In this document: one piece after another, positions 1 to 6,546 of the stretch
Position numbering within the stretch: the first letter of the stretch is position 1
Layout: the number at the start of each line of letters is the position of its first letter
NCBI GenBank assembly: GCA_910589635.1
Contig: CAJUTD010000072.1
Location: 2,827 to 15,781 of the forward strand
Reading direction: 5' to 3'
DNA: 12,955 bases
Origin: an uncultured Lachnospiraceae bacterium
GTDB taxonomy: Bacteria > Bacillota > Clostridia > Lachnospirales > Lachnospiraceae
Notes under the pieces: model-generated
What the model saw: only the letters and a program-made list of their open reading frames with translations
What the model was told of the DNA's origin: nothing
Database searches by the model: none
Program-made: the position numbers and the translations under genes

Positions 1-296
1 CAAGCCTTACCAACGGCGTTGACTGTTCTGGATTTACGATGAAGATTTATGAGAAGTATGGTATTTATCTGCCGCATTCATCCAGTGCGCAGTCCGGTTA
101 TGGGACAAGGGTAAATGCTTCTGAGGCAAAACCTGGCGATTTGTTCTTCTACGGAAGTGGAAGCGGTATTAACCATGTGGCAATGTATATCGGTAATGGA
201 CAGGTTGTGCATGCAAGTTCGGCAAGAACTGGTATTAAGATTTCCAATGCGTTCTACCGCACGCCAATTTGTGTGACAAGATTGATTAGTGATTAA
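1..296 (+). CDS. NlpC/P60-family peptidoglycan endopeptidase, C-terminal part (5' end outside window)
   Basis: The frame is open from the left edge (first whole codon at 3) to TAA at 294-296, so this is the 3' end of a longer gene. The visible part is nearly a whole NlpC/P60 papain-like domain. The nucleophile Cys lies in an N-G-V-D-C-S-G-F motif (TGT at 24-26), the catalytic His in G-I-N-H-V-A-M-Y-I-G (CAT at 174-176), and a third polar residue, His, in V-V-H-A-S (CAT at 210-212). Enzymes of this family cut the gamma-D-Glu-to-diamino-acid bond, or nearby bonds, in peptidoglycan stem peptides, and usually work outside the membrane. A signal peptide and SH3b or other wall-binding domains would lie upstream and cannot be seen. 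An ATG at 39 falls after the catalytic Cys and is not a credible start. The domain is clear; the exact bond cut is unknown. Confidence 0.9.
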   Translation, partial: SLTNGVDCSGFTMKIYEKYGIYLPHSSSAQSGYGTRVNASEAKPGDLFFYGSGSGINHVAMYIGNGQVVHASSARTGIKISNAFYRTPICVTRLISD

Positions 297-307
297 GAAA
301 TAATTGC

Positions 308-336
308 TTTACAAGCAAAATTCTATATGATATAAT
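308..336 (+). promoter_or_regulatory. sigma-A-type promoter for rpsO with extended -10
   Basis: The -35 box TTTACA (308-313) and -10 box TATAAT (331-336) are separated by exactly 17 nt, and TGA at 328-330 makes an extended -10. Transcription should start near 342-344, giving an rpsO leader of about 190 nt. A 6-bp inverted repeat (304-309 with 313-318, TTGCTT/AAGCAA) overlaps the -35 box. It could be an operator or the weak end of the upstream transcript. Confidence 0.75.
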
Positions 337-338
337 GT

Positions 339-373
339 TTTCTGGCGAGTGTTTTCATGGCACTCGCCAGAAA
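339..373 (+). promoter_or_regulatory. stable hairpin at the predicted 5' end of the rpsO mRNA
   Basis: Arms 339-351 and 361-373 are perfectly complementary over 13 bp (core CTGGCGAGTG/CACTCGCCAG) around a 9-nt loop. There is no T-tract on either side, so it does not look like a terminator for the hydrolase gene. The predicted start site falls at the base of the 10-bp GC-rich core (342-370), so the transcript would begin directly with a stem-loop. Such 5' stems are known to protect bacterial mRNAs; that role here is inference. Confidence 0.55.
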
Positions 374-536
374 CATGATACAGCCCATATTCAGTAACCG
401 GAAACTCCGACCATTACTTAATATCTTCTCGCATTTTAGAAGTGCCTGCGGAGGATGTAGAAGATGTCAAGGTTATATATCCGCATAGAAACGGCAGGCT
501 GGGCGATACTAATAATAATTTAAGGAGGTTATCATA
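374..536 (+). promoter_or_regulatory. structured rpsO leader, candidate S15 autoregulatory region
   Basis: No gene fits here. The stretch contains several competing pairings: 425-429 with 438-442 (CTTCT/AGAAG), the longer 421-429 with 459-467 (9 bp with one G-U), 444-449 with 494-499 (GCCTGC/GCAGGC), and 447-451 with 481-485 (TGCGG/CCGCA). The last two share bases and cannot form together. It ends with a very strong Shine-Dalgarno AAGGAGG at 522-528, 8 nt before the rpsO ATG. In several bacteria S15 represses its own mRNA by binding a leader structure; no specific known class is recognised here. Confidence 0.45.
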
Positions 537-803
537 ATGATAGCAAAAGAAAAGAAACAGCAGATTATTGAAGAATATGCAAGAACGCCGGGCGATACAG
601 GTTCACCGGAGGTTCAGATTGCCATATTGACAGCAAGAATTCGTGAATTAACAGATCATTTGAAAGAGCATCCCAAGGATCACCATTCCAGACGTGGTCT
701 TTTGAAGATGGTAGGTCAGAGACGTGGTCTGCTGGCTTATTTGAAGAAGATAGATATTGAGCGGTATCGTACGTTAATTGAGCGTTTAGGAATCAGAAAA
801 TAG
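537..803 (+). CDS. rpsO: 30S ribosomal protein S15
   Basis: The 88-residue product is the usual length for bacterial S15 and carries the family signature: an N-terminal helix, the T-P-G-D-T-G-S-P-E-V-Q-I loop (about residues 17-28), the L-T-x-x-L-x-x-H-x-x-D-x-x-x-R-x-x-L stretch with H-H-S-R-R-G-L, and the closing Y-L-K-K-x-D...Y-x-x-L-I...L-G-I-R-K. S15 is a primary binder of the central domain of 16S rRNA (helices 20-22) and takes part in the B4 intersubunit bridge. The ATG is preceded by AAGGAGG with 8 nt spacing, which fixes the start. It has its own strong promoter and a long structured leader, and is followed by pnp 56 nt downstream, the widely conserved rpsO-pnp order. Its stop codon (TAG, 801-803) lies just upstream of a strong hairpin. 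Confidence 0.98.
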   Translation: MIAKEKKQQIIEEYARTPGDTGSPEVQIAILTARIRELTDHLKEHPKDHHSRRGLLKMVGQRRGLLAYLKKIDIERYRTLIERLGIRK

Positions 804-815
804 TGTTCATGTCGG

Positions 816-841
816 AAATAGAGCGGTTCTCCGCTCTATTT
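816..841 (+). terminator. rpsO-pnp intergenic hairpin (attenuator or processing site)
   Basis: Eleven uninterrupted base pairs join 816-826 (AAATAGAGCGG) and 831-841 (CCGCTCTATTT) around a TTCT tetraloop. A short T-rich run follows, then the pnp Shine-Dalgarno AGAAGGAG (846-853) only 4 nt further on. It can act as a partly read-through terminator after rpsO, as an RNase cleavage site, or as a control element for pnp translation. In Escherichia coli the same intergenic region carries a terminator and RNase III site used in pnp autocontrol; the parallel here is positional only. Confidence 0.6.
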
Positions 842-859
842 TCTCAGAAGGAGAAAAAT

Positions 860-2956
860 ATGTACAAACAGTTTACTATGGAACTGGCAGGAAGAACCCT
901 GCGAATTGATATCGGCAGAGTAGCGGCACAGGCAAACGGTGCGGCGTTTATGCATTACGGCGATACGGTTGTACTTTCCACGGCGACTGCATCTGATAAG
1001 CCGCGTGAAGGAATTGACTTTTTTCCGCTGAGCGTAGAATTTGAAGAGAAATTGTATTCTGTGGGAAAGATTCCTGGCGGGTTTAACAAGAGGGAAGGCA
1101 AAGCGTCTGAGAATGCTGTTTTGACGGCGCGTGTGATTGACCGTCCTATGCGTCCGTTGTTCCCCAAAGATTACCGCAATGATGTCACATTAAATAACCT
1201 GGTGATGAGCGTAGACCCGCAGTGCCGCCCGGAGCTGGTAGCGATGCTCGGATCTGCGATTGCGACCAGTATTTCTGATATTCCTTTTGCAGGGCCATGC
1301 GCAACAACCCAGGTGGGAATGGTTGATGGGGAATTTATCATTAACCCTTCACAGGAGCAGTGGAAGAACGGCGATTTGAACCTGACCGTGGCATCTACCA
1401 GCGAGAAGGTTATCATGATAGAGGCTGGGGCAAACGAGATTCCTGAAGATAAAATGCTTGAAGCGATCTATAAAGCACATGAAATCAACCAGGAAATCAT
1501 TGCATTTATCAACAAGATTGTGGCTGAGGTTGGAAAAGCGAAGCATGAATATACAAGCTGCGCAGTACCTGAGGAATTGTTTGCTGCTATCCGTGAGCTG
1601 GTTCCGCCGCAGGAGATGGAAGAGGCAGTCTTTACAGATGAGAAGCAGGTACGCGAGGAGAATATCCGTAGGATTACAGAGAAACTGGAAGAATCATTTG
1701 CAGAGAATGAGGAATGGCTGGAGGTATTGGGGGATGCAATTTATCAGTACCAGAAGAAGACAGTCCGCAAGATGATTTTAAAAGACCATAAGAGGCCGGA
1801 TGGACGCGCCATCGACCAGATCCGTCCATTGGCAGCTGAAATAGATATTATTCCCCGGGTACATGGCTCCGCAATGTTTACGCGCGGGCAGACACAGATT
1901 TGTGATGTTGTTACGCTTGCCCCCTTGTCGGAGGTTCAGAGAATCGACGGTTTAGATGAGAATGAGGTCAATAAGCGTTACATGCATCACTATAATTTCC
2001 CTTCTTATTCCGTAGGGGAGACAAAGCCCAGCAGAGGGCCGGGACGGCGTGAAATTGGGCATGGTGCGCTGGCAGAGCGTGCTTTGATACCCGTGCTTCC
2101 TTCCGAGGAGGAATTCCCATATGCAATCCGCGCCGTGTCTGAGACTTTTGAGTCCAACGGTTCTACATCTATGGCGTCTACATGTGCTTCCTGTATGTCT
2201 TTGATGGCTGCGGGCGTGCCGATTAAGAAGATGGTTGCCGGTATTTCCTGTGGTTTGGTGACCGGTGATACAGATGATGATTACATTGTGCTGACCGATA
2301 TTCAGGGGCTGGAAGACTTTTTCGGTGATATGGATTTTAAAGTAACCGGTACGCATGACGGTATTACGGCAATTCAGATGGACATCAAGATTCATGGACT
2401 TACCAGGCCAATTGTAGAAGAGGCTATCCGCAGGACAAGGGAAGCAAGACTGTATATCATGGATGAAGTAATGTCTAAGGCGATTGCAGAGCCGAGGAAG
2501 GAAGTCGGAGAGCTGGCGCCTAAGATTATACAGATTCAGATTGATCCCGCGAAGATTGGCGATGTGGTTGGACAGAGAGGTAAGACAATTAATGCTATCA
2601 TAGAGCAGACTGGCGTAAAGATTGATATCAGTGATGAGGGAGCTGTGTCTGTTTGCGGAACGGATAAGAAGATGATGGACAAGGCTGTCGAGTTGATTGA
2701 AATTATCACTACAGACTTTGAGGCGGGACAGATTTTTGTTGGTAAGGTCATCAGCATTAAGGAATTCGGAGCGTTTCTTGAGTTTGCCCCAGGAAAAGAG
2801 GGAATGGTTCACATTTCCAAGATTTCCAGGCAGCGGATTAACCGTGTGGAGGATGTATTGACGCTGGGCGATAAGGTAAAAGTTGTATGTATGGGCAAGG
2901 ACAGAATGGGCAGAATCAGCTTTTCCATGAAAGATGTGCCGAAAGAAGAAAAATAA
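860..2956 (+). CDS. pnp: polyribonucleotide nucleotidyltransferase (PNPase)
   Basis: The 698-residue product has the full bacterial PNPase plan: two RNase PH-like domains joined by an all-helical linker, a KH domain with the G-Q-R-G loop at residues 571-574, and a C-terminal S1 domain (about 624-692, starting around F-V-G-K-V-I-S-I and containing E-G-M-V-H-I-S). The second PH core shows F-T-R-G-Q-T-Q, the P-S-R-G-P-G-R-R-E-I-G-H-G phosphate-binding loop, S-N-G-S-T-S-M-A and the acidic G-D-M-D-F-K-V-T-G-T segment. PNPase degrades RNA 3'-to-5' by phosphorolysis as a trimer in the cytoplasm. The start at 860 is chosen because AGAAGGAG lies 6 nt upstream and the protein then begins M-Y-K-Q-F as in relatives. 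The frame is open from a GTG at 803, but those 19 codons encode the intergenic hairpin. Confidence 0.97.
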   Translation: MYKQFTMELAGRTLRIDIGRVAAQANGAAFMHYGDTVVLSTATASDKPREGIDFFPLSVEFEEKLYSVGKIPGGFNKREGKASENAVLTARVIDRPMRPLFPKDYRNDVTLNNLVMSVDPQCRPELVAMLGSAIATSISDIPFAGPCATTQVGMVDGEFIINPSQEQWKNGDLNLTVASTSEKVIMIEAGANEIPEDKMLEAIYKAHEINQEIIAFINKIVAEVGKAKHEYTSCAVPEELFAAIRELVPPQEMEEAVFTDEKQVREENIRRITEKLEESFAENEEWLEVLGDAIYQYQKKTVRKMILKDHKRPDGRAIDQIRPLAAEIDIIPRVHGSAMFTRGQTQICDVVTLAPLSEVQRIDGLDENEVNKRYMHHYNFPSYSVGETKPSRGPGRREIGHGALAERALIPVLPSEEEFPYAIRAVSETFESNGSTSMASTCASCMSLMAAGVPIKKMVAGISCGLVTGDTDDDYIVLTDIQGLEDFFGDMDFKVTGTHDGITAIQMDIKIHGLTRPIVEEAIRRTREARLYIMDEVMSKAIAEPRKEVGELAPKIIQIQIDPAKIGDVVGQRGKTINAIIEQTGVKIDISDEGAVSVCGTDKKMMDKAVELIEIITTDFEAGQIFVGKVISIKEFGAFLEFAPGKEGMVHISKISRQRINRVEDVLTLGDKVKVVCMGKDRMGRISFSMKDVPKEEK

Positions 2957-2969
2957 ATGATTACTGGCA

Positions 2970-2995
2970 AAGGGTGGAGCATGGGCTTCACCCTT
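2970..2995 (+). terminator. probable pnp terminator hairpin
   Basis: Arms 2970-2979 (AAGGGTGGAG) and 2986-2995 (CTTCACCCTT) pair over 10 bp with one G-U around a 6-nt loop, 13 nt after the pnp stop. The downstream run CTATTGTCT is only moderately T-rich, so termination may be partial. Confidence 0.5.
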
Positions 2996-2998
2996 CTA

Positions 2999-3028
2999 TT
3001 GTCTAAGAACAAGTTTTCTGCATATAGT
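2999..3028 (+). promoter_or_regulatory. possible promoter for the subtilase gene
   Basis: TTGTCT (2999-3004) and TATAGT (3023-3028) are 18 nt apart, directly after the pnp hairpin. A start near 3035 would give a leader of under 20 nt before the ATG at 3053. The boxes match the consensus only in part, so this is a candidate. Confidence 0.4.
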
Positions 3029-3052
3029 AAGAAAAAAGAAAGATGCAGTTTA

Positions 3053-3940
3053 ATGGACAGGGTCAGAAAAATTATCAATGCAGAGGCTGCATATAAGCGT
3101 GGGTATTTTGGAGAAAATATTGGTGTGGCGATTCTTGATACTGGAATTTTCCCCCATATAGATTTTGGGCGGCGCATGGTATTTTTTAAGGATTATGTTG
3201 GCAGCCGGCGGGGAATCTATGATGATAACGGACATGGCACTCATATAGCAGGGATTATCGGCGGAGATGGTATGTCTTCCAACGGCAAATATATGGGGAT
3301 TGCTCCACGCTGTCATTTCATTATAATAAAAATTCTGGATAGGAAGGGAAACGGAAACACAGAAAATGTAGTACAGGCAATTGAATGGCTGGTACGCCGC
3401 AAGGAGGAGTATCAGATAAGAATTGTCAATATATCTATCGGCATGGTCTTGCAGGCAGAGAGCCGGGAGAGAATACGCTTGCTGAAAGCGGTGGAATATG
3501 CCTGGGATCACAATCTTGTTGTTGTGGCTGCCGCTGGGAATAATGGTCCGGGGGAGAGCAGTATTACAGTTCCCGGCATTAGCCGCAAAGTCATCACAGT
3601 GGGATGCTTTGACGATACGAAGGAGAGAATTGGCAGGTCAATGCTGAAACCGGAGTATTCGGGACAGGGACCGACAGAACATTGTATTGTAAAACCGGAG
3701 CTGGTGGTGCCAGGGACAAATGTGACAAGCTGCGCTAATCAGCAGGGCAGCTATACCAGAAAAAGCGGTACATCTATGGCAGCGCCAATGGTGAGCGGAA
3801 GTATTGCGCTTTTACTCAGCAAATACCCTCATCTTACACCAGCGGATGTGAAGCTGCGCCTTTATCAGCGGACATTAGATTTGGGACTTCCTCAGTCAAA
3901 ACAGGGATGGGGGATGGTAGACATTGGCAGGTTGTTGTGA
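3053..3940 (+). CDS. S8-family subtilisin-like serine protease, probably cytoplasmic
   Basis: The catalytic triad is complete in the 295-residue product: Asp29 in V-A-I-L-D-T-G, His61 in G-H-G-T-H-I-A-G, Ser241 in S-G-T-S-M-A-A-P, with oxyanion Asn163 in A-A-A-G-N-N-G-P-G. It is a bare catalytic domain: no signal peptide, no long propeptide and no C-terminal extension. This resembles the intracellular subtilases of Firmicutes, which degrade cytoplasmic proteins. The frame is open back to an ATG at 2957 touching the pnp stop, but the extra 32 residues would be translated through the pnp hairpin and do not resemble a signal peptide. M-D-R-V-R-K-I-I-N-A at 3053 looks like the natural start, although the ribosome binding site there is weak (AAAGAAAG). 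It follows pnp and precedes cardiolipin synthase; no functional link to either is evident. The physiological substrate is unknown. Confidence 0.9.
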   Translation: MDRVRKIINAEAAYKRGYFGENIGVAILDTGIFPHIDFGRRMVFFKDYVGSRRGIYDDNGHGTHIAGIIGGDGMSSNGKYMGIAPRCHFIIIKILDRKGNGNTENVVQAIEWLVRRKEEYQIRIVNISIGMVLQAESRERIRLLKAVEYAWDHNLVVVAAAGNNGPGESSITVPGISRKVITVGCFDDTKERIGRSMLKPEYSGQGPTEHCIVKPELVVPGTNVTSCANQQGSYTRKSGTSMAAPMVSGSIALLLSKYPHLTPADVKLRLYQRTLDLGLPQSKQGWGMVDIGRLL

Positions 3941-4000
3941 TAGAATGTCGAAAGATGCCTTATGCGCATGGTTTAATGTTTTTACGAGAGGATGAATTGC

Positions 4001-5539
4001 ATGAAAAAGATTAAGAAATTTTTGCTCGGAAGAGCGACAGTCATGTTGTTGGGAGTCATGCTCCAATTGGGGTGGATTCTGCTGTTTATACAGAGATACA
4101 GTATGCGTTATTCGTTTATAGGAACGTTGATTGACATTGTTGCGCTTTACATTGCGCTTGTCATTGTCAATAAAAACAGTAACCCTTCCTATAAGATTAT
4201 TTGGATGGTAGTGATTCTCGCAGTTCCTCTTGTAGGCGTTTTGTTTTATTTTGTTTTTGGGCGTGCCAAACTGGTTCGTCCGACACGCAAGCGAATGGAG
4301 GCAATCAATCGTCAGATGGAGCAGGAGTTTCCTCAAAATGAGGGTATCTTAGAAAAGCTCTGTCAGGAAGATAAGTCTGTTTACCGCCAGTCGAAGTATG
4401 TCAGGGATTGGGCAAAGTTTCCGGTCTATGAGAATACAGCGACAAAATATTATACCAGAGGGGAAGAAATATTTCCCGATATGCTGGCGGCATTGGAAGA
4501 GGCAGAGCATTTTATTTTTATGGAATTTTTCATTGTCGAGGAGGGGCAGATGTTTGGCAGGATTCTCGACATTTTAAAGCGTAAGGCGGCGGAAGGCGTA
4601 GATGTGAGGTTTATCTATGATGATTTTGGATGTGTGACTACCCTCCCGACAAAATATTATGAGACTATGCAGAAAATGGGAATTAAATGCGTGCGTTTTA
4701 ACCCATTATATCCGGTTATGTCTGTGCTTATGAATAATCGGGATCACCGCAAGATTCTTGTCGTAGATGGCAAAGTCGGCTTTACCGGAGGAATTAATTT
4801 GGCGGATGAGTATATCAATAAAGTGGTACGCTTTGGATATTGGAAGGATACAGGGATTCGCCTGGAAGGCGAAGGCGTCTGGAGCTTTACCATCATGTTT
4901 TTGGAGATGTGGTGCTATATCAACCGCAGTATGGAAGCCGATCTCTCCCAGTTTCGTCCTGAGAAGTACCAGACAATGCCTTTTACTGCTGACGGTTATG
5001 TGCAGCCATATGCTGACAGTCCTCTGGACTCAGAGACTACGGGAGAAAATATATATATGAATATGATAAACCGTGCGAAGGATTATGTATACATTTTCAC
5101 ACCTTATCTGATACCGGATAATGAGATGATAAAGGCCTTGCAGAACGCGGCAAAGAGCGGCGTTGATGTGCGGATTGTCATGCCAGGGATTCCTGATAAA
5201 AAGATTGTCTTCTGGGTGAGCCAGTCGTATTATGAACCGTTGATTGAGTGTGGCGTGCGTATCTACCAGTTTACTCCTGGATTTCTCCATGCGAAATGCT
5301 TTGTGAGTGATGATGTTGTGGCGACTGTAGGCAGCATTAATATGGATTACCGCAGTCTTTATCTGCATTTTGAGTGCGGCGTTTGGATGTATCAGTCCTC
5401 AGCAGTTCGTAGTGTGAAGGAGGATATGCTGCAAACCATGGCGGAATCTGAAGAAATTAATATGGAATTCTGCCATAAGCGGCCCGCAGTAGTCCGTCCG
5501 TTCCTTGGCGTAGTGCGTTTATTTGCGCCCTTGATGTAG
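4001..5539 (+). CDS. cls: cardiolipin synthase, phospholipase D superfamily
   Basis: The 512-residue product has two hydrophobic spans near the N-terminus (about 12-31 and 39-57) and a third at about 68-88, then two phospholipase D catalytic motifs. HKD1 is His249-x-Lys251-x4-Asp256 in D-H-R-K-I-L-V-V-D-G; HKD2 is His430-x-Lys432-x4-Asp437 in L-H-A-K-C-F-V-S-D. Length and plan match bacterial Cls enzymes, which condense two phosphatidylglycerols to cardiolipin and glycerol at the inner face of the membrane. The conserved G-G-I-N-L-A-D-E-Y and G-S-I-N-M-D-Y-R-S segments follow the two motifs. The start at 4001 is preferred over an in-frame ATG at 3992 because GAGAGGA (3986-3992) lies 8 nt upstream of it. 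It begins 60 nt after the subtilase stop; co-transcription is possible. Other PLD-type phospholipid synthases share the motifs, but this topology favours Cls. Confidence 0.93.
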   Translation: MKKIKKFLLGRATVMLLGVMLQLGWILLFIQRYSMRYSFIGTLIDIVALYIALVIVNKNSNPSYKIIWMVVILAVPLVGVLFYFVFGRAKLVRPTRKRMEAINRQMEQEFPQNEGILEKLCQEDKSVYRQSKYVRDWAKFPVYENTATKYYTRGEEIFPDMLAALEEAEHFIFMEFFIVEEGQMFGRILDILKRKAAEGVDVRFIYDDFGCVTTLPTKYYETMQKMGIKCVRFNPLYPVMSVLMNNRDHRKILVVDGKVGFTGGINLADEYINKVVRFGYWKDTGIRLEGEGVWSFTIMFLEMWCYINRSMEADLSQFRPEKYQTMPFTADGYVQPYADSPLDSETTGENIYMNMINRAKDYVYIFTPYLIPDNEMIKALQNAAKSGVDVRIVMPGIPDKKIVFWVSQSYYEPLIECGVRIYQFTPGFLHAKCFVSDDVVATVGSINMDYRSLYLHFECGVWMYQSSAVRSVKEDMLQTMAESEEINMEFCHKRPAVVRPFLGVVRLFAPLM

Positions 5540-5552
5540 TTCATTGTTTTCC

Positions 5553-5592
5553 GGGGGTGTCGCACGAAGACATTATTTCGTGCGACATCCCC
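5553..5592. terminator. long hairpin between convergent genes
   Basis: Arms 5553-5568 and 5577-5592 form a 16-bp stem with a single G-U pair and an 8-nt loop. It lies 13 nt after the cls stop and 6 nt beyond the stop of the minus-strand remnant. The plus-strand flank (TGCTTGCTATTTT) is T-rich, while the minus-strand flank is not, so it mainly terminates cls. Confidence 0.7.
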
Positions 5593-5598
5593 TGCTTG

Positions 5599-6396
5599 CT
5601 ATTTTCTCATGCAAAATTCACCTAACGTTTTCTTAAAATAATCTTTGAACAATGCTTTTTTCACATCTTCATCATACAGCACTTTGATGGAACCAATTTC
5701 TTTCTGGTTCAGTTTATAAATCAGCCGTCCGGCAACGTCCCCTTTTGCCACCGGGGCAGTGACAGATTCCGGCAGTTCCAGTTCTTTGGTAATCTGCGAG
5801 AAGTCGGCTCCGGTCACATCCAGATAGGAAAAATCAGATTCATAAGCCAGAGCAACTTGTTCTTCAATGCCGCCCCGTACGGAAAGTTTGGGGAGCTGCT
5901 CTTTGGCAGTATCTGTGTAAACCTGGCATTTGCCGAAACCGTAGTTGAGCAGTGAAGTGGCGTCATCAAAGCGAATTTTATGGTCTGGCGCGCCCATGAC
6001 GACGGCTATCAGTTCTAAGCCGTCTTTTTCAGCGGTAGCGGAGACGCAGTATTTCGCCTGGTCGGTGGAGCCGGTCTTTAATCCGGTGGCGTAAGCATAC
6101 TGCTTAATCAGCTTATTCGTGTTGGTAAGGCCGAATTCAGAGGAACCGCGTTTCGTTACATGCGTGATGTTTTCCATCCATATCGTGCAGTAATTGTGTA
6201 TTTGCGGATATTTGCGAATCAGTTCCCGCGACATCAGCGCGACGTCCTTTGCAGTTGTCATATGACCGTCTACATCAAGACCGCAGCAGTTGACAAAAGT
6301 AGTGTTGTTCATGCCGAGGTCTTTGGCGCGCTGGTTCATACGCGCTACAAACTCTTGCTCGCTGCCATAAATGTGTTCTGCCATGGCGACACATGT
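5599..6396 (-). pseudogene. 5'-truncated D-alanyl-D-alanine carboxypeptidase (DacA/DacF family) remnant
   Basis: Read on the minus strand, the protein from ATG 6384 begins M-A-E-H-I-Y-G-S and continues as the second half of a penicillin-binding protein 5-type enzyme: the T-T-F-V-N-C-C-G-L-D segment, N-T-N-K-L, the active-site K-T-G motif in G-L-K-T-G-S-T-D-Q-A, and a C-terminal beta domain ending in an amphipathic stretch. Relatives are about 380-430 residues; here 261 remain. The signal peptide, the nucleophile Ser-x-x-Lys and the Ser-x-Asn motif are absent. Family-like residues extend only about four codons before the ATG (T-C-V-A, to about 6396). Beyond that the frame stays open to TAA at 6523-6525 without any ATG, GTG or TTG, and no Shine-Dalgarno precedes ATG 6384. 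It cannot be an active carboxypeptidase. The C-terminal half shows no stop or frameshift, so the loss may be recent. A chimeric assembly is the main alternative. Confidence 0.8.
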
Positions 6397-6475
6397 GGCA
6401 TATCGAAAAAGGAGACAGCAGTCTTTGGGAAAAAGTGGATTGGAGAAAAGCGACAGACGCTTTTTAAGTACACTA

Positions 6476-6504
6476 TTTACTAATTCGCCAAAAAATGATA
6501 TGAT
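6476..6504 (+). promoter_or_regulatory. sigma-A-type promoter for the ior operon with extended -10
   Basis: TTTACT (6476-6481) and TATGAT (6499-6504) are 17 nt apart, with TGA at 6496-6498 forming an extended -10. The layout is the same as the rpsO promoter. Transcription would start near 6511, leaving a leader of about 36 nt with AAAGGA at 6529-6534 as ribosome binding site. Confidence 0.65.
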
Positions 6505-6546
6505 GGTAGACGGAAATTTAGGTTACGGAAAGGATGTCTATCAATT

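Noticed and set aside
339..373. Hairpin as terminator of the NlpC/P60 gene
   Set aside because: No T-tract follows on either strand, and the rpsO promoter sits immediately upstream of it, so it belongs to the rpsO transcript.
501..598. Nine-base match GGGCGATAC in the rpsO leader (501-509) and in the rpsO coding region (590-598)
   Set aside because: It could be a mimic or duplication, but one 9-nt match without surrounding similarity is too weak to call.
803..859. In-frame N-terminal extension of pnp from GTG at 803
   Set aside because: No Shine-Dalgarno site precedes it, it overlaps the rpsO stop, its codons spell the intergenic hairpin, and ATG 860 has a good AGAAGGAG site and a family-like N-terminus.
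1952..2812. Long minus-strand open frame of 286 codons inside pnp
   Set aside because: It is antisense to a clear pnp coding region, has no recognisable domain or start signal, and follows from the codon bias of pnp.
6160..6483. Plus-strand open frame of 107 codons opposite the carboxypeptidase remnant
   Set aside because: It mirrors the remnant on the other strand, has no ribosome binding site and shows no protein family features.
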